From: Reticulascus tulasneorum
Lineage: Eukaryota; Ascomycota; Sordariomycetes; Glomerellales; Reticulascaceae
Assembly: GCA_001557505.1 (NCBI GenBank)
Contig: LSAX01000002.1
Location: 1,922,001 to 1,986,000, forward strand
DNA: 64,000 nt
Reading direction: 5' to 3'
Position numbers and translations under genes: made by a program. This document shows positions 21,553 through 34,227 of the stretch, piece after piece; position 1 is the first letter of the stretch, and the number at the start of each line of letters is the position of its first letter. The notes beneath the pieces were generated by a model. It searched no databases and had not been told where the DNA came from. It saw only the letters and a program-made list of their open reading frames with translations.

Positions 21553-23636
21553 ATGGCAGGATTCAGGCTTGTCGGGCTGCTGGCTCTATTCAGCATAGTC
21601 GGCGCCTACGTGCCACGTCAAAGAGATGACTCCGTTGTACCGCTATCTTCAATCGCGTCAGAGCTGGTCAAAAGAGCAGACGATCCAGCAGACTTCTCGT
21701 GGGTGAAGCGATGGGCGGCTATCGGGGACAGCTATACCGCTGGCATTGGCTCCGGCACTCCAATGGGTCGTGTCTTCGGTACGGATGAAACGCTTCAGAT
21801 TACGCTCCCTAACGGCACTATCAGTGGTCACGGAGACTGGTACTGCTCGCGGTATGATATGTCATATCCCATGATCATCGACCGAGCGCTCGGCGGCCAC
21901 GTCGACGATTTCCAGTTCATTGCCTGCAGCGGAGATCGAACCGGACAGATATATCAGCAAGCGCAACATCTAAAGCCGAACTTGGACATGGTGATTATGA
22001 CTGCGGGTGGAAACGATCTGTGCCTTGTGAGTGTGGATTTCGTGTTCTCTGGATTCGAGTTGAGTTTGTGAGCTAACCTCTACCTGCACAGGCTGGCATC
22101 ATCAAGAGCTGTATCTTGATGCCATATTTCTCTTCCAGCGCATGCGAAGCCGTCATCAATAAGGCACAGGAAAACATTGACACTATCCTGAAGGATAATA
22201 TCAAGCAGATCCTGAATGAACTGAATGACAAAATGGCCGATAACAGCATCGTCGTTGTCAACGGCTACGCGCAGTTCTTCAATACGGATACGACCAACTG
22301 CGAGGATCAGGCCTGGGATGCACTTTGGTTTATCCCCGGCCGCAGTTTAGTGTCTCTAAAGGTTACACTTGCACGGCGCCGTAGATTCAATGAACTAGTC
22401 ATCGGCATAAACGGTGTAATTCGCGAGGCAGTCCAAGAGATTTCTGATGACCCTAACATCAAGTACAAGGTTGGCTTTTCGAACTGGGATCCTTGGGTCT
22501 ACGAAGGCGTGGACGGTCAGATGTGTTCCACATCTAGCAATGGCGACTATCCTGATCCAAAGCAGCCAGATATGCAGTTCATAAAGCCTGACACTCATCC
22601 CTATTTTGGGTGGGAGCATGATGAGCTGCGCAAGCGTGAGCTGACTGAGAATGAGAAGAGGGCTGTTGCCGATCTCGAAGCAAGATTGGAAGCCCGAGCT
22701 AAATTCGAAGAGGCAAACATCTATAATTCTCTCCTCTTCAAGTCTCCGGACCCAGGCGCAGAGGTCCGTCATAAACTCAATGCTCGCGACCCAGCCCCTC
22801 CTGGGTGCCCCGGCGATGACAGTAAGGATATCACTTTCGGTCTTGGTATGCCAGATTCTATCGGGCAAAATTTCCACCCTAATGAGAACGGCCACCTCAC
22901 CATTGCCTCCTTTGCGATAGCTACCGCGATGGACCTTCGCGCTACCGTTTTAGGTGTTGAGGCGCCGGTGTGTGAGCTAATAGATCGCTTTACTTGCTGG
23001 TCTGGTCAGGGCAGTAAAGGCTATGCGAATCCGGACCGGATGAACGAAAACTACGTCGACTTTTGCAACAGCGTCACAGCGCCAGAACATACAACCGGCT
23101 GGCGCTTTGAGAAGAAATACCACGAAGAATCCCCAGATGAACATTCATTTCTTCTGGAGCTCGGCCAAGCCGGCGACTTCAACAAAGATGAATGTCTGGA
23201 CTCGTTCCAGCGGCTCATCCATGGGTGTGACACGAACAGTCCCATGAACTGGAAGTTTGGCGGGCAATACAAGCGCGGGGAGTACACTTACGAGATCAAC
23301 GTGAAAAGAACCAACCGCCCATGGCCACCGCCATCGAGTGCCGTGGGACGTTGTGAAGGGTGGTACAAGGTGTTTTTCGGCTCCTATGAGATCGAAGGGG
23401 GCGGCTTTTCGACCTGGGACTGGGGACAGAAGTCTATGCGGCCGAACATGAACAGTTGTTATGGCCTCGGAACTACAAAGTGGAAGTTCGAGTATTATGA
23501 CTCTCCAACGCCTGAGGGATATGAGTGGAAGGCAACATTCCGCACGCCAATCTGGGTGAGGGCGCGGTGTTTCAAAAACAATAAGGTTGTCTTTGGGGCT
23601 GGTGGATTCACTGATGGATGTAAAGGAAACGACTGA
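21553..23636 (+). CDS. Secreted SGNH hydrolase with cysteine-containing C-terminal region
   Basis: Exons 21553-22026 and 22092-23636 join in phase (65-nt intron, GTGAGT..CAG) to 672 aa. A signal peptide (to about residue 18) and a dibasic KR at about 39-40 suggest secretion with Kex2-type processing. SGNH landmarks are GDSYTAG (catalytic Ser60), TAGGNDL (Asn154) and HPNENGH (His420). These are spread by a long insertion containing a charged, coiled-coil-like helix near 22620-22720. Members are esterases or lipases acting on acyl or acetyl esters. After the catalytic domain about 230 aa follow with repeated Trp/Cys/Gly patterns and no domain I recognise. The neighbouring chitinase and aspartic protease are also secreted. 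Substrate is unknown. Confidence 0.86.
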
Positions 23637-23900
23637 GAGGCCAGACTTTGACTCATTGTTTGATAGTCATTTTGCGAGGTTGCTTCGTCGAGAGACTTAA
23701 ATTCTTGTTTTCCAGACTATCCATTAAGTTGAGATACAATGCACGGATGACATACGTGACTGAGATGTGTGCCAGAGTCTCTCTCCCTTTGGAGGGAATT
23801 AAGGTTAGCAACACTCACAAAAGACTATTGTCCCAAAACTCAAAACTGTACACAACGGGAGATGAATACCATCTCACAAACAGATCGGTCTAGAGCCGCC

Positions 23901-25710
23901 CTAAATAATCAAAACGCCACTGAATAGAATGCCAGCGATAATCAAACCGTAATTGATGACCGACTTCGCAGCAAGTGAGCAGTCTCCCTTGTCCTTAGGC
24001 ACTGCGTCAGCCCCTGACCCGATCGCGACAATATTCGATCCGCAATCTGCTGCTTGGGCAATATGCAAGTTCGAGTTTCCCCAATCGAAGACAGCTAGAG
24101 AATATGTTAGCTTTGAGTGAAGTTATAAGTTACGAGAATGAAGTATTTACCATATGAAGACCGAAGGAAGGGAGCTACATGTTAAGTTAGCACAGAATTC
24201 ACTCAAGGACAGAAGAGAGCCACAAAGAAAGTGAGAAACTTACCCCCCAACAGATAGGTTGGCGGATCAGAGACAACATGGCTATCCGATACGAGGACAA
24301 CGCAGGTGCTCACGTCGTCGAAAGTCTGCTCGCTGATGATATTCTCGTAGGTGACAAGAATATCCGCCCCGTCGAGTTCAACATGGATACCTCCTGTCTG
24401 TTCGCGCATGCTGCAGTCCACAATGCACCCGCCCACAAGGTCAGGCAAGTCGGTGCCGTTGAGACGAGTACAAATCTCGTCAGCCATCCCATCCGGCAAC
24501 AACATGGCGCCCGAGCCCGAGTCAAGTCCGGAGACGTAGTTCCCACCCGGGATCTTGAGTTTCTTCTTGTCCTTCGAGCCCGGCGCGGTCATGCTCATCG
24601 ACTCTACATTGACCCAGTAACTGAAAATATTCGTTAGTACATCACGATTACAGAAGGGCGTTCCAATGCCTCATACCCCGTATTGTTAAACTTTTGCCCC
24701 CTGGCGTTTTGCTGCTCGACGGTCACGAATGGAATCTTCTTAAGCGAACCTGCATATTTGCCTTTGTCTACGCCGCCAAAGATCATGGAGCCTTTTTTGA
24801 AAGCGTCAGTAAAACTAAGGGCCACCAGATAATGCGCCAAATGTGCGACTGCAAGTCGTGAGCTCACCTGAAGGGTCATCAAGACCCCTTAAATCAAGAC
24901 TGAACGCCGGGCTTTTGATGGCTCCTTGCTGCGCCATTGAGGTTAGAATTAGAGGATAGAACCCCTTATTGTCGAATCCAAATGGTGGTGGTCCCATGCC
25001 CATGATGCCAATTCCTGTTTGGTTTGAAGCAGTTGCGACGCCGAAGGTCTGGTCCTCGACAGTGATTCCTATGAACCCTGTCAGATTTACTACAATCGAA
25101 CCAGCAAATACCAATACTCACCGCCGAGGTTGATCTTGTCCTGGAAGAAATCGACTGTAACTGCGGTAAAATCTCCGTAGCGAAATTCCCGGGATTCCAT
25201 GTCAGGTTCCTTTGAATCGGAGGACTTGGATGGATCGTAGCGTCCACGTTGTTCGCAGAGTTTGGGATCCGTGAAAGGGCCATCCACGTAAATCACGCCG
25301 TCGGCCCCGTCATTTGCGCCTTCTGGTATCCGAGATGCCCTCGAGCAGTCCGGGTTGACCCATAATTCTGACGAACCTGTATCTAAAATGACGGGTATCT
25401 GCTGCCCTGGGTCTCCAATCGCGACTTCAGCAGAAGTTAGCTCTAGTTTATTTGTGCACGAAGTGCATGTAAACAAGAACAATCAAAGTACATGTCACGA
25501 CATACTGTTGACTACCCAGCCTGATTGGACGTTCGGCATTTCGACACTCGAGGTTCCAGCCGCATCTCGTCGTTGAAGATGCCCGTAGCTCCGTCTATGG
25601 GCAGCAACCGGAAGATGAACATAGCCCGGGCCTGTTGTGGCGCCGGGGAAGTGAAGCGCGGAGGCGAGAGACAGCAAAGATAATGCTGCGGTAGCTGTTG
25701 TGAACGCCAT
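23901..25710 (-). CDS. Pepsin-like aspartic protease, probably GPI-anchored (yapsin-type)
   Basis: Seven exons (25506-25710, 25122-25442, 24868-25068, 24677-24791, 24244-24620, 24151-24174, 23901-24094) join in phase to 478 aa. There is a signal peptide, a short propeptide and the first catalytic motif DTGSSELW (Asp89). The second motif is DSGSGAML (Asp314). The C-terminus ends in a hydrophobic stretch of about 20 residues after a Ser/Ala-rich spacer, the shape of a GPI-attachment signal. Yapsin-type proteases act at the cell surface on wall proteins and pro-proteins. Exon 6 is a 24-nt micro-exon that restores the family pattern after TYLLGG. The gene is convergent with the SGNH hydrolase (264 bp apart) and closes the secretome island. 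Confidence 0.94.
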
Positions 25711-26839
25711 TCTTCAAACGTGGAGTGCACTGACTGAGTTAGATGCAAGTTGTATGGGTTTCGAAACTAGGCACCAGTTGCAGTCAACAAGAGATCACAA
25801 ACCCTCGAGAATATTCGAAGCACTCCCAGGGGATGGGAATAGCCCCTTGATAAATAATGTGCTTCTCCCAGTACCCCGAAGGAATATGTGCAGGGTCCTT
25901 CTCATTTCGAGAACCAACAGGCTGTGCCGCACGGATGCCTAGGATACGGTCGGCGTAGATACCACTTGCGGTTACATGCACTTTTGACCACAATTTGAGT
26001 ACCAACAGTGCCTGTCTTCAATAGCTGGGGTAGCACACGTTTATACGCGTAGAGTGTTGAGTCATTCTGCCTGCTAGTACTGGTGCCTTCGGTGCCTCAC
26101 GGATAAATCCTAGCATTGTGGGTGGGTAACACCGTTATATCGAGAACCAGAACATTGGAATCCTGTAAAATGCCGTTCCTATTCTGGGAGCCACTAAGAT
26201 TTATTGTCCAATGAACTGCTCACTTCTAGTAGGTGTTGGACCAACAAGACTTCGCCGGTGCCTTGAATACGATATACATCCCACATTTTAGCTCTAAGCT
26301 TTTGATATATCAGCCCACAATTTAAAGCATCGTCTATGCCAAAGTACGGCACATATCCAAATGTGCAATAATCCACCTGACAGATTTATATGTGCGCCCA
26401 CTTGTTCCGATATTTAGTCAAGCCCAACAGATTTATGTGAACAAGAGAATTTTGAGTCTAACCCAACAGACTTACAAATGCTCAATGTTGTGGCTAGTGA
26501 AAGGCTTCCCCGGGTTCAGATTGTACTGCGCTCATTGATGTTGACTCCATGTTACCTTATGCTGTGTTGGCTAGCCAAATTCTTCCTCTTTAGACCATGG
26601 GTATTGGCATCTCTACACTGAATCGCACATGTCTGATATGGCTTCTTCGGGAGTTACGCTGTCTACCACCGCATGGGCAAATACTATTATAAATTTGACA
26701 GTTCCAATGAATAGAGTAACCAAGTGGCCTTACAAATCTCTAGGATAAATCATCAAGAGGTATCTCATATTGAACTCCTAGACTCCCTAAGACGAAAGCT
26801 GACGCCATACAAAAACCGATATCTAAATCAATCATGTAC
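25711..26839. other. Intergenic region, AT-rich
   Basis: About 1.1 kb between the aspartic protease start and the ankyrin gene's 3' end. No supported gene, RNA or element is seen. Confidence 0.5.
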
Positions 26840-29800
26840 TCATGAGTTCAACTCGCCAGTGATATAACCAATCTGTCTTTGTCCGTTGACTCCAGCACTG
26901 GTTAGTCGGCTGGCCAGTGTGGTCTGGCTCTCAACCAGCCTCCTCTGCTCCGCAACTCTCGTCTTGAACCTCTCGTCTGCCTGCCTCTCCATCCTCGCCA
27001 CATCCTCCCGTTCCGCAACCCGAATAGCACTCATCGAGCGCTCATTATCCAGCTTCTCGGTGCCTAGCTTCTTTTCCCACTCGATCAACATCGTCTTCTT
27101 CCGCCCCTCGACCTCCAATTCCGCACTACCAATAGCTTTGGCCCTCGAGACAGATGCATGTGACAGCGCTGCCTGATGAGCAAGATCTGCAGAGCGTTCG
27201 TTTCGTTTCCGTGCCATAGCTGCTGAGAAGACGTCTTCTTCTATGCGGGCACGCTGGTTGATAGCAGCCAACTCCTCTTCTTGTTGTCGCTTGCGACGAG
27301 AGTCCTCCAGCTCGGCCTGATTGGACCAAATCTGGGCCTGCACGGCGGCAAGCTCACGGTTTCGAGCGATGGAAAGTTGATGCTCTTCTTTTTGGGTAGC
27401 GAGACGCTCCAAACGCGCCTTGCGTTCGCGTTCTTGGACTTGGATATCGTCTGGCATACCTGTGGCACCTTCTGGCTGAGGGCCAGAATTGGCGAAATAG
27501 ACATCCGTTGCACGGTTTGCACGCAACAGCGTCAAGAGTTGATCATGAAGGTCGGTAGATGGAAGCATCTTCGAGACGTACATTGTCGGCGAGTATGTGC
27601 ACTCCCCATCCGTGAAATGGTTGAAAGACTTGTTTATGTGCTTCCACATTCCCACTTTGAGGAGCAAGCGGATAGTGGCCAAGGGGTCTGCGGATTCCAA
27701 GGCCAGGTGTAGCACAGATTTGCCATCGGATTTTAGTGTAATGTCCGAACCGGATTCAATGAGAAAGTTCATGACTTTCTCCATAGACTTTTCTCGGACG
27801 GCTGATAATTCTTCGTAGTCGGCAGCATGTAGACATACCTCCCCGAGAGCGCTGCGACCACCGTGCAGTGGGCTAGGGAAGTCCGGCTCGTGGCCATATT
27901 GCACCAGTACTTGAACTGCGGGCAGGTTCAGTTCACGAGATGCATTATGCAAGGAGCCATCGTTCTTCGATGCCCCCGCTGCTAGAAGGTTCGACATCAT
28001 TGTGATCGCCAGGTCACCCCCAATTCGAGTCGTCATTGTAAGTGGTGTATTACCCGTAGCATCGGCAACATCCACCTCGGCGCCTTCAAGGAGAAGCATC
28101 TTGACAATGTCAGGGCGGCGGGCTTGAATTGCCAGCATGAGTGGAGTTACGCGTGAAATGCGAGTTTCAAAATTTACTTTGGCTGCTTTATTGTTAAAAA
28201 CATCGAATAGACAAGGTATAATTGACACTTACCACCACTTTCAATCAGCAGCTGGATAATGTTACTGCTGATCTTCTTCTGCGGCTGTAACAGAGCCCAA
28301 GCTAAAAGTGTTACAGTTTCGTCCTCGACATCTTGCATGACTGGGCACGCCGTCATCTGATCATAGTAGTACCCAGCGTCAAGGAGCGCCTTGAGAATCT
28401 TCGATGACCGTGGATATTGTGATAGAACAACGAAAAGAATTGGCGTCGAATCCGGCGGGGCATACATTACGTCTAGTCGAGTCTCGCCATCCGCATAGTC
28501 CGTGAATAATGAAATGAGCCCCAGTGCGTCGTCTTCAGAAAGCGTCTTGTCGAAGATGTGGTAAAATGCCCCTGAGAGTGATTGAACATTCGGTTTCTTT
28601 TCCAAAAGCCTTCGTATCAGCACAAGGTTTGCCGCGGCGGCGGCGTTTTCGAGTAGCTTGCCATTGTCGTGGTCTACATCGACGTCATATTCAAGAAGCA
28701 AATCGACGAAGCGGTCTGCCATGGCTGTGTTGCCCGATGATTGCATGCCAATGGCAGTAGTCAAAGCAGCACTGACCCCGTCTCCACGAGCACCTTTAGC
28801 CAAGAAGCCTCTCATTACTTCAAACCCAGCAGTGCTGAGCCAAACGTTTACGTTCTCATGAGTAAAGCCTTCCTTGAAGATCCAGTTTAAGTCCGTCACA
28901 GAAATTTCTCTATCCAATAGGGAGGGCATGATGGTTGCGAGAACTTTTCGAGTCGCGTCTACCATAGTTTTGCAACAGTTTGTGAGTGGCGAGGCTCCAT
29001 GTTGAAGCAAGGTTTCGATGAACTTGTCATCCACAAGCTCCTCGTTAACAGCTTCGTTCAATGCAATGTGAATGTCCTCAGTAAGAGGAAGATTTGCTTC
29101 AAAGAGCATATCGATGACAGTAAGGCGGGATTCCCCACTTAGCTTCCAAGCAGCCTTCATCGCTCGTGTCAAAGTAGCTGGCGAAGGCTTGCGCTATGAC
29201 TGATGTCAGAGATTGCAAAGATTATCAATCAACATAGACAACTTACCTGTTTCCCACCAATATCGACAAGCCCTAGGAGCATTCCCAAACTTGCCACGAA
29301 TGCACTTCTAGTAGCAGTCCAAACAGCCTCGCCGCTGTTGTAATCCGGATTTGCTCCTGCTATAAGCAATATTCGCACCAACTCCACCCCGTCAGTGCCA
29401 AACCGCGTTGCTGATACCAGCTGAGAATCCAAGGCATCGCCTTCCACACCTCGACTGAGTAGCGGTGCAAGGATAGCGACCCGTTTCTCGAGGTCCCCAA
29501 CTTCGGTTGCTGCTTGGAATCCACGTTCGAGGGTCGCCTTCTTCGGCGAGATGTTGCCGCTAAGCAGCATGTTCAAAACGTCTACAGAGCCGGAACGACA
29601 GGCTTCAACCACTGCCTGGCCATCGTGGTCCTCGACATTCGCACCGTGGCCAACCAAAATGTTGCCCAACACCAGATCCGAATCTGCTGCTGCAGTCAGC
29701 AGAGCAGCCGAAACGACTGAGCCAGAGGCGCCCGCCTTTAGTAGTTGTGTGCAAATACTGGCCCTGGCGGTCTTATCGCTCCCCTTCGTTGCTTGAGTGA

Positions 29801-32533
29801 AGGCGTTATTGAGCATTGCAGTCGGATGTTTTCTTCGTAATACAAGCTCAACAATGTCTGGTCTTTCTTTCTTGACTGCCATGACTAAGGCTTCTCCATC
29901 GGTGGTATCGGCCTTAGCTGCTAACGTTCTCAGCAGGGGAAGATCATCTGAATATGTGGCGATGGCGAAGCCCAAGGCACGGTTTGCCTCGGCACTTGGC
30001 GCTCCTGCTTCAAGCAATCGTTGGGCGAATGTAAAACGATCCATAGGATCTGCAATGCTAAGAGCATGAGGCAGCGCGTAGGCAAGGGAGGCTGAATTGG
30101 GTTTGTTCAAGAAAAGGAGATCTGTAATCTGGGTATCACCAGCTGCTACTGCATGGCAAAGTGCGGCGGCATTGTGGGAATTGACATCGGCACCAGATGA
30201 TAGCAGCACCTTGGCAATAGACAGTAGGCGATTTGCTTGTTCTGTTTGTAGGAGGGAATGGACCTCCTTCACCAAAATGTCGTTGAGGTGCTGCTTTTGT
30301 TTGGTGCGCTGAAGGAGTAAATTCAGCTTCGTTGCCTTGAGCTCTGAGGATGGCAGTTGTGACAGCTCATTCAGCGCCTTGCTGAGAGTTGCCGGCGAGG
30401 CCTTTCCGTGCTTCAACAGAATTTCTAGAACTGAGGGATCATGGCTGTGAATGGCTAGCAGGATAATTAGTAATGTGTGGTTAGCTCTGGGACGTGATAA
30501 CTCACCGCTCACCATGGCAATGCCACGCTCAATGTTGACATCGGCACCGCCTTGCTGGAGAAGAATCTGCAGCAGCTTCATGTCTAAGGGCTTGGTATTT
30601 AGTACCTTCAGCATAGCAGAAGAAACTTTTGCAACTTCCACACTTGCCCCGGCACTCAGAATAAGCGACGCCATCTCTAGGCGGGCTTTAGGATCAGAAA
30701 CGCTGATGACTTTGGGGAGAACTGCCACTGCCGTCTGAGGAGTCACGTTCTTTCTTAATAAAGCAGCCAAAAGCTTGATATCCTTCTGTGCAATTGCTGC
30801 AACTAAGGTTGATCCATCGTTGGAATTGATGTCGGTGTTGTACTTGAGAAAGAGGGCGATAAGATTCTCATCGCGGTGTGGTGGCTTTTCATCAATGGCG
30901 TCCTGCAGACCAGCATGCACGCAGGGTCCTCTAAGACCGCTCGAGAGGAAGCACTCGATGATTCGATAACGATCCACAGGGGCAAGATTTTTAGTTGCTG
31001 GAAACACATTTGCCAATGTCTCACTGGAAGGCTTGCTTGAGAGCATGAGCTTCGTCATCGGAACGTCGCCCCTTAAGACGGAAATCTGCAATGGTAGCCC
31101 ACAATTATGGTCGACAGAGGCTACCGCGTGCCGGTCGTAAATCATTGCCCTGGGTCCCTTTTTCAAATCATGCCCTCCGTTTTGGCGGGCCGCCGGGACT
31201 TGGGGCGTGAGCAGCAGCTTCGCAGACTCGAAATCTCCAGCTTCGGCTGCCTCCATCAACATGTTGTTTAACGGTTCCCCGCTTGCACCTCGTCGAAGGA
31301 GCTGGCCCAATAACAACCGCCGATGCTCGAGTGCCATATCCTTTGGTATGAGCTCCACGCACTCTGAGGCATAGGTTGAGCTCAAGCTCGAGTTCCCGTT
31401 CAGTAACATGTGTGCCACGTCCACTTGCTTGCCAGATATGGCATTTCGTAGTGCTATCGCGTCCTGAAACTCAATTGACACCCCATAAGTAACAAGAAGA
31501 TGGACCATATCGATGAATTCGGCATTCGCAGCATTAAGGAGAGCTACGGCAGGGCCATCACCATCGGTTCCGGCGCAAAGCAGTAGTTCTGCGACATCAA
31601 TCTTCTCGCGGGGGCTGATTGATGGATGCTCCAACAGCTGGGCAAAAGCCTCATCTAAGCCAGGCCGCTGTGGTGGCTTGTTGCCCATGATTATCGCCAG
31701 TGCAATGTCGTGTCTACCCTGACCAATGGCGATTTTCAAGGCTTCTGCCTGATTGAAGTCGCCGTCAGCAGTTGATCGGCTGAGATGAAGAACTGTTGGT
31801 AGACATCCCGCTCGAGTTGCATCCACCATGCATTGTGACAACCAAGTCATGGGCGGTCGTCCTTCTGATCTGAGTAGCAGCCCAATCAAGTCGCCTTGCC
31901 CGCCCATTGCACATGCTTGACGAAAAGCATCCTGTGCATCTGCGGTCTGAGAGGCACCGGCTCCGTAGCGTAACAGCATCTCGACTACCTTGACATTCTG
32001 GCTTCGTATCGCCATAGGCAGAGCAGTGTCAAGAGCAAGAGCATCAGCATGGGGGAGAAGGATCTCAATCATGTCGTGCTGGCCATTTCCAATCGCTTGA
32101 TGGAGCAGTTTGCTCCGCTCCCCCAGGTTATCCAAACTGCGCCGACGTCCCAAGAGCCCCCCCTTACTTTTTGAGCACCATTCAAGTCGCCCCCGGAGGC
32201 CACTAACATGTTGATGAGGGACTCGGCTACTCCTGGCGATCCACAGTTGGCAACATGTGTGTCGAGTACCTCGAAGACATGTCTCTGATCCCAAGTCTTC
32301 TTTTTGGATGTGAATGCCCGCCTAAGATTTCCCGTGGACTCTGTCCGGCCGTGCGACAGTTGCCGTCTTTTCAAGAGTTCCTCTGCGTGGAAGTCGTCAT
32401 CTGAAGTCCGGTAGCTCGGGGGGTGAGATGGCCGCGTCAGCGGTGCTACCGCCGGCGGAAGGATGACACCCCATTCTTCAGCAAGCTGAATAATTCGCCT
32501 CTGGCGGGCATCTTGGCTTGGGGGAGTAGACAT
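26840..32533 (-). CDS. Giant ankyrin-repeat protein with a one-base frameshift in exon 1
   Basis: Four exons are inferred: 30506-32533, 29247-30454, 28233-29193 and 26840-28182. The introns are 30455-30505 (51 nt, no stop), 29194-29246 and 28183-28232. Degenerate ankyrin-type repeats (VxxLLxxGA... cores) run through most of the protein. The last 200 or so residues are a charged Arg/Glu-rich coiled-coil region. Such fungal proteins are cytosolic scaffolds of unknown role. Exon 1 changes frame near a run of seven C (32157-32163): both frames are clearly coding on either side and the exon is exactly one base short for the downstream phase. A 71-nt intron from GTTAGT could restore the frame, but it would delete a good ankyrin segment. 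With one extra base the product would be about 1,846 aa. It may be a sequencing error or a real lesion. Confidence 0.87.
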
Positions 32534-34227
32534 CTAGACGATGAACTCGAATGAAATGGATATCAGATGGAAACACCCTCAACAAGCAGTAAATAAGACA
32601 ACCCCAGCGGATATCTGCCGTTGGTGAGTTCAGGGCATGGAGGGCAGTGAAAGCGACAGCCAGGAGCCTTTGCGCATCAATGATCGATGAACATGAAGGA
32701 CACAGCAAGCATCTAGGGTCGGCCGGAGAAATAATAAAATCAATGCAAAGACTCTGAGATAATTTTTCTTGTCGGGAAGAACAGCTTGACAGCCTCGTTT
32801 GGAGTCTCGAGGGAGGGAAGGCTGTTTCAGCAAAGTGGAGAAATTCGTCCGTTCATCGATGATCCGAGCTTCACCAATGACGTCGATTCGAACCAGGTTC
32901 TGGGTATCACGTATCGCACTCGGATGGAGAAAGCTTTGTTAGTACTGAATGACAGGATATGTTGAATTGATGGCGTGTATAAACGTAGAACTACGGCAGC
33001 GGAGAAGTAGAAAATAAGGTACTGCATGAGGCTTCTGGAGAAATGCTCATGACGATCAAAGGTGGTTCACGTACGTACACGACGCCTCGTATTGGATGCT
33101 CGCTATTGGCTGTTTCATCCGCTACTGTGCATAGGCGCACAGGAACTTCACCGAACCACCGAATAGACCTCTTTCTAGTGGTTGTTCGACCTCTGCACCG
33201 CCCTGTTTTGTTTCCAGACTCCAGGGAACTGAGACCCCCCCTCCCCCTGACACCAATCCTTTTTGGGGAGTCCTGCACTCAAGCGACGGGAGGCCAACTC
33301 CAGGGTTTCCTGGCAAATCGTGCTTCCTTCTACATGCACTAAATAAAAGCAACTCGATAGCGCACGGGAAGCGTACGTAGTCCGGACACAGGGTATTACG
33401 TGGCACCGTTCGGGTTGCACCAGGTCCAACGGGGCAGATCGCGGGGCATTCTGGGGGCCAAGGCTCTGAGCCTCACCCCAGAAGAATATCACTTTACGAC
33501 CTGTCTCTGTAGCTCCATGCTTCATGATTAAACTTAAGGCATCCCGAGCTAAGCCATGTGAAGCTCCTAACTTTCAATGTTTAGCGCAGTGGGGGAGGAT
33601 GCGAGAGATGAGATAATTCGGACGCTACACACACTAATTAGGCTCAAGCCCAAGTGCCAACGCCCTCCTAATAACATGAGTTGGTGGTAGATAAAGTAAT
33701 GAACCTTGTGCTTGGGTAGCATCAAAGGGATCCGGCTGCGTGGCCTGCAAATGGGACTTGAGAGGGAGGATCTTCGGTTGTTCTAAGCCGGATAACGAGC
33801 ACCCACAATGGGCCTTACTGATTATAAACCTACTCAGTCGACTGAGGTAATCACAGTCGTGGCAAATGGCGAGCCCGCCCTAGCCTAGCGCCTGCAGGCC
33901 GAGAAAATATACGAGCCAGAATAGGTAGTGAAGTTTCGTGACCATCTCCTAATAGAAGCTCTGATGCGTAAAGCAGACGATTTGTAACCGCACAGTCATC
34001 CGCGAACGGCATGGGAACGGCATGCCTCGGGATTAATACTGTTGAGAAGTCGCCGTTCTCGCCCCATGTGCCAGCTCGCAACATGCCGAGATATGCATCA
34101 ACTGGATGTCGCGACCAGATTCTACCCCGCGCTTCAATCTTCTTGCCCAGAGAGGGAACTTTTTAACGGCGACCACAATTAGCCCCGCTAGATCCTGCGA
34201 AAGCCTCAGCTCAGCAACCCTTCATGA
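32534..34227. other. Divergent intergenic region
   Basis: About 1.7 kb between the ankyrin gene and the quinone reductase gene. C-rich tracts (near 33234-33248) contain CCCCT, the stress-element core. No supported gene; a tRNA-like T-loop near 32883 fails the stem test. Confidence 0.5.

Noticed and set aside
32880..32896. Possible tRNA T-loop (GGTTCGAATCG on the minus strand)
   Set aside because: Flanking bases do not form a T-stem or acceptor stem; no anticodon arm at the right distance.
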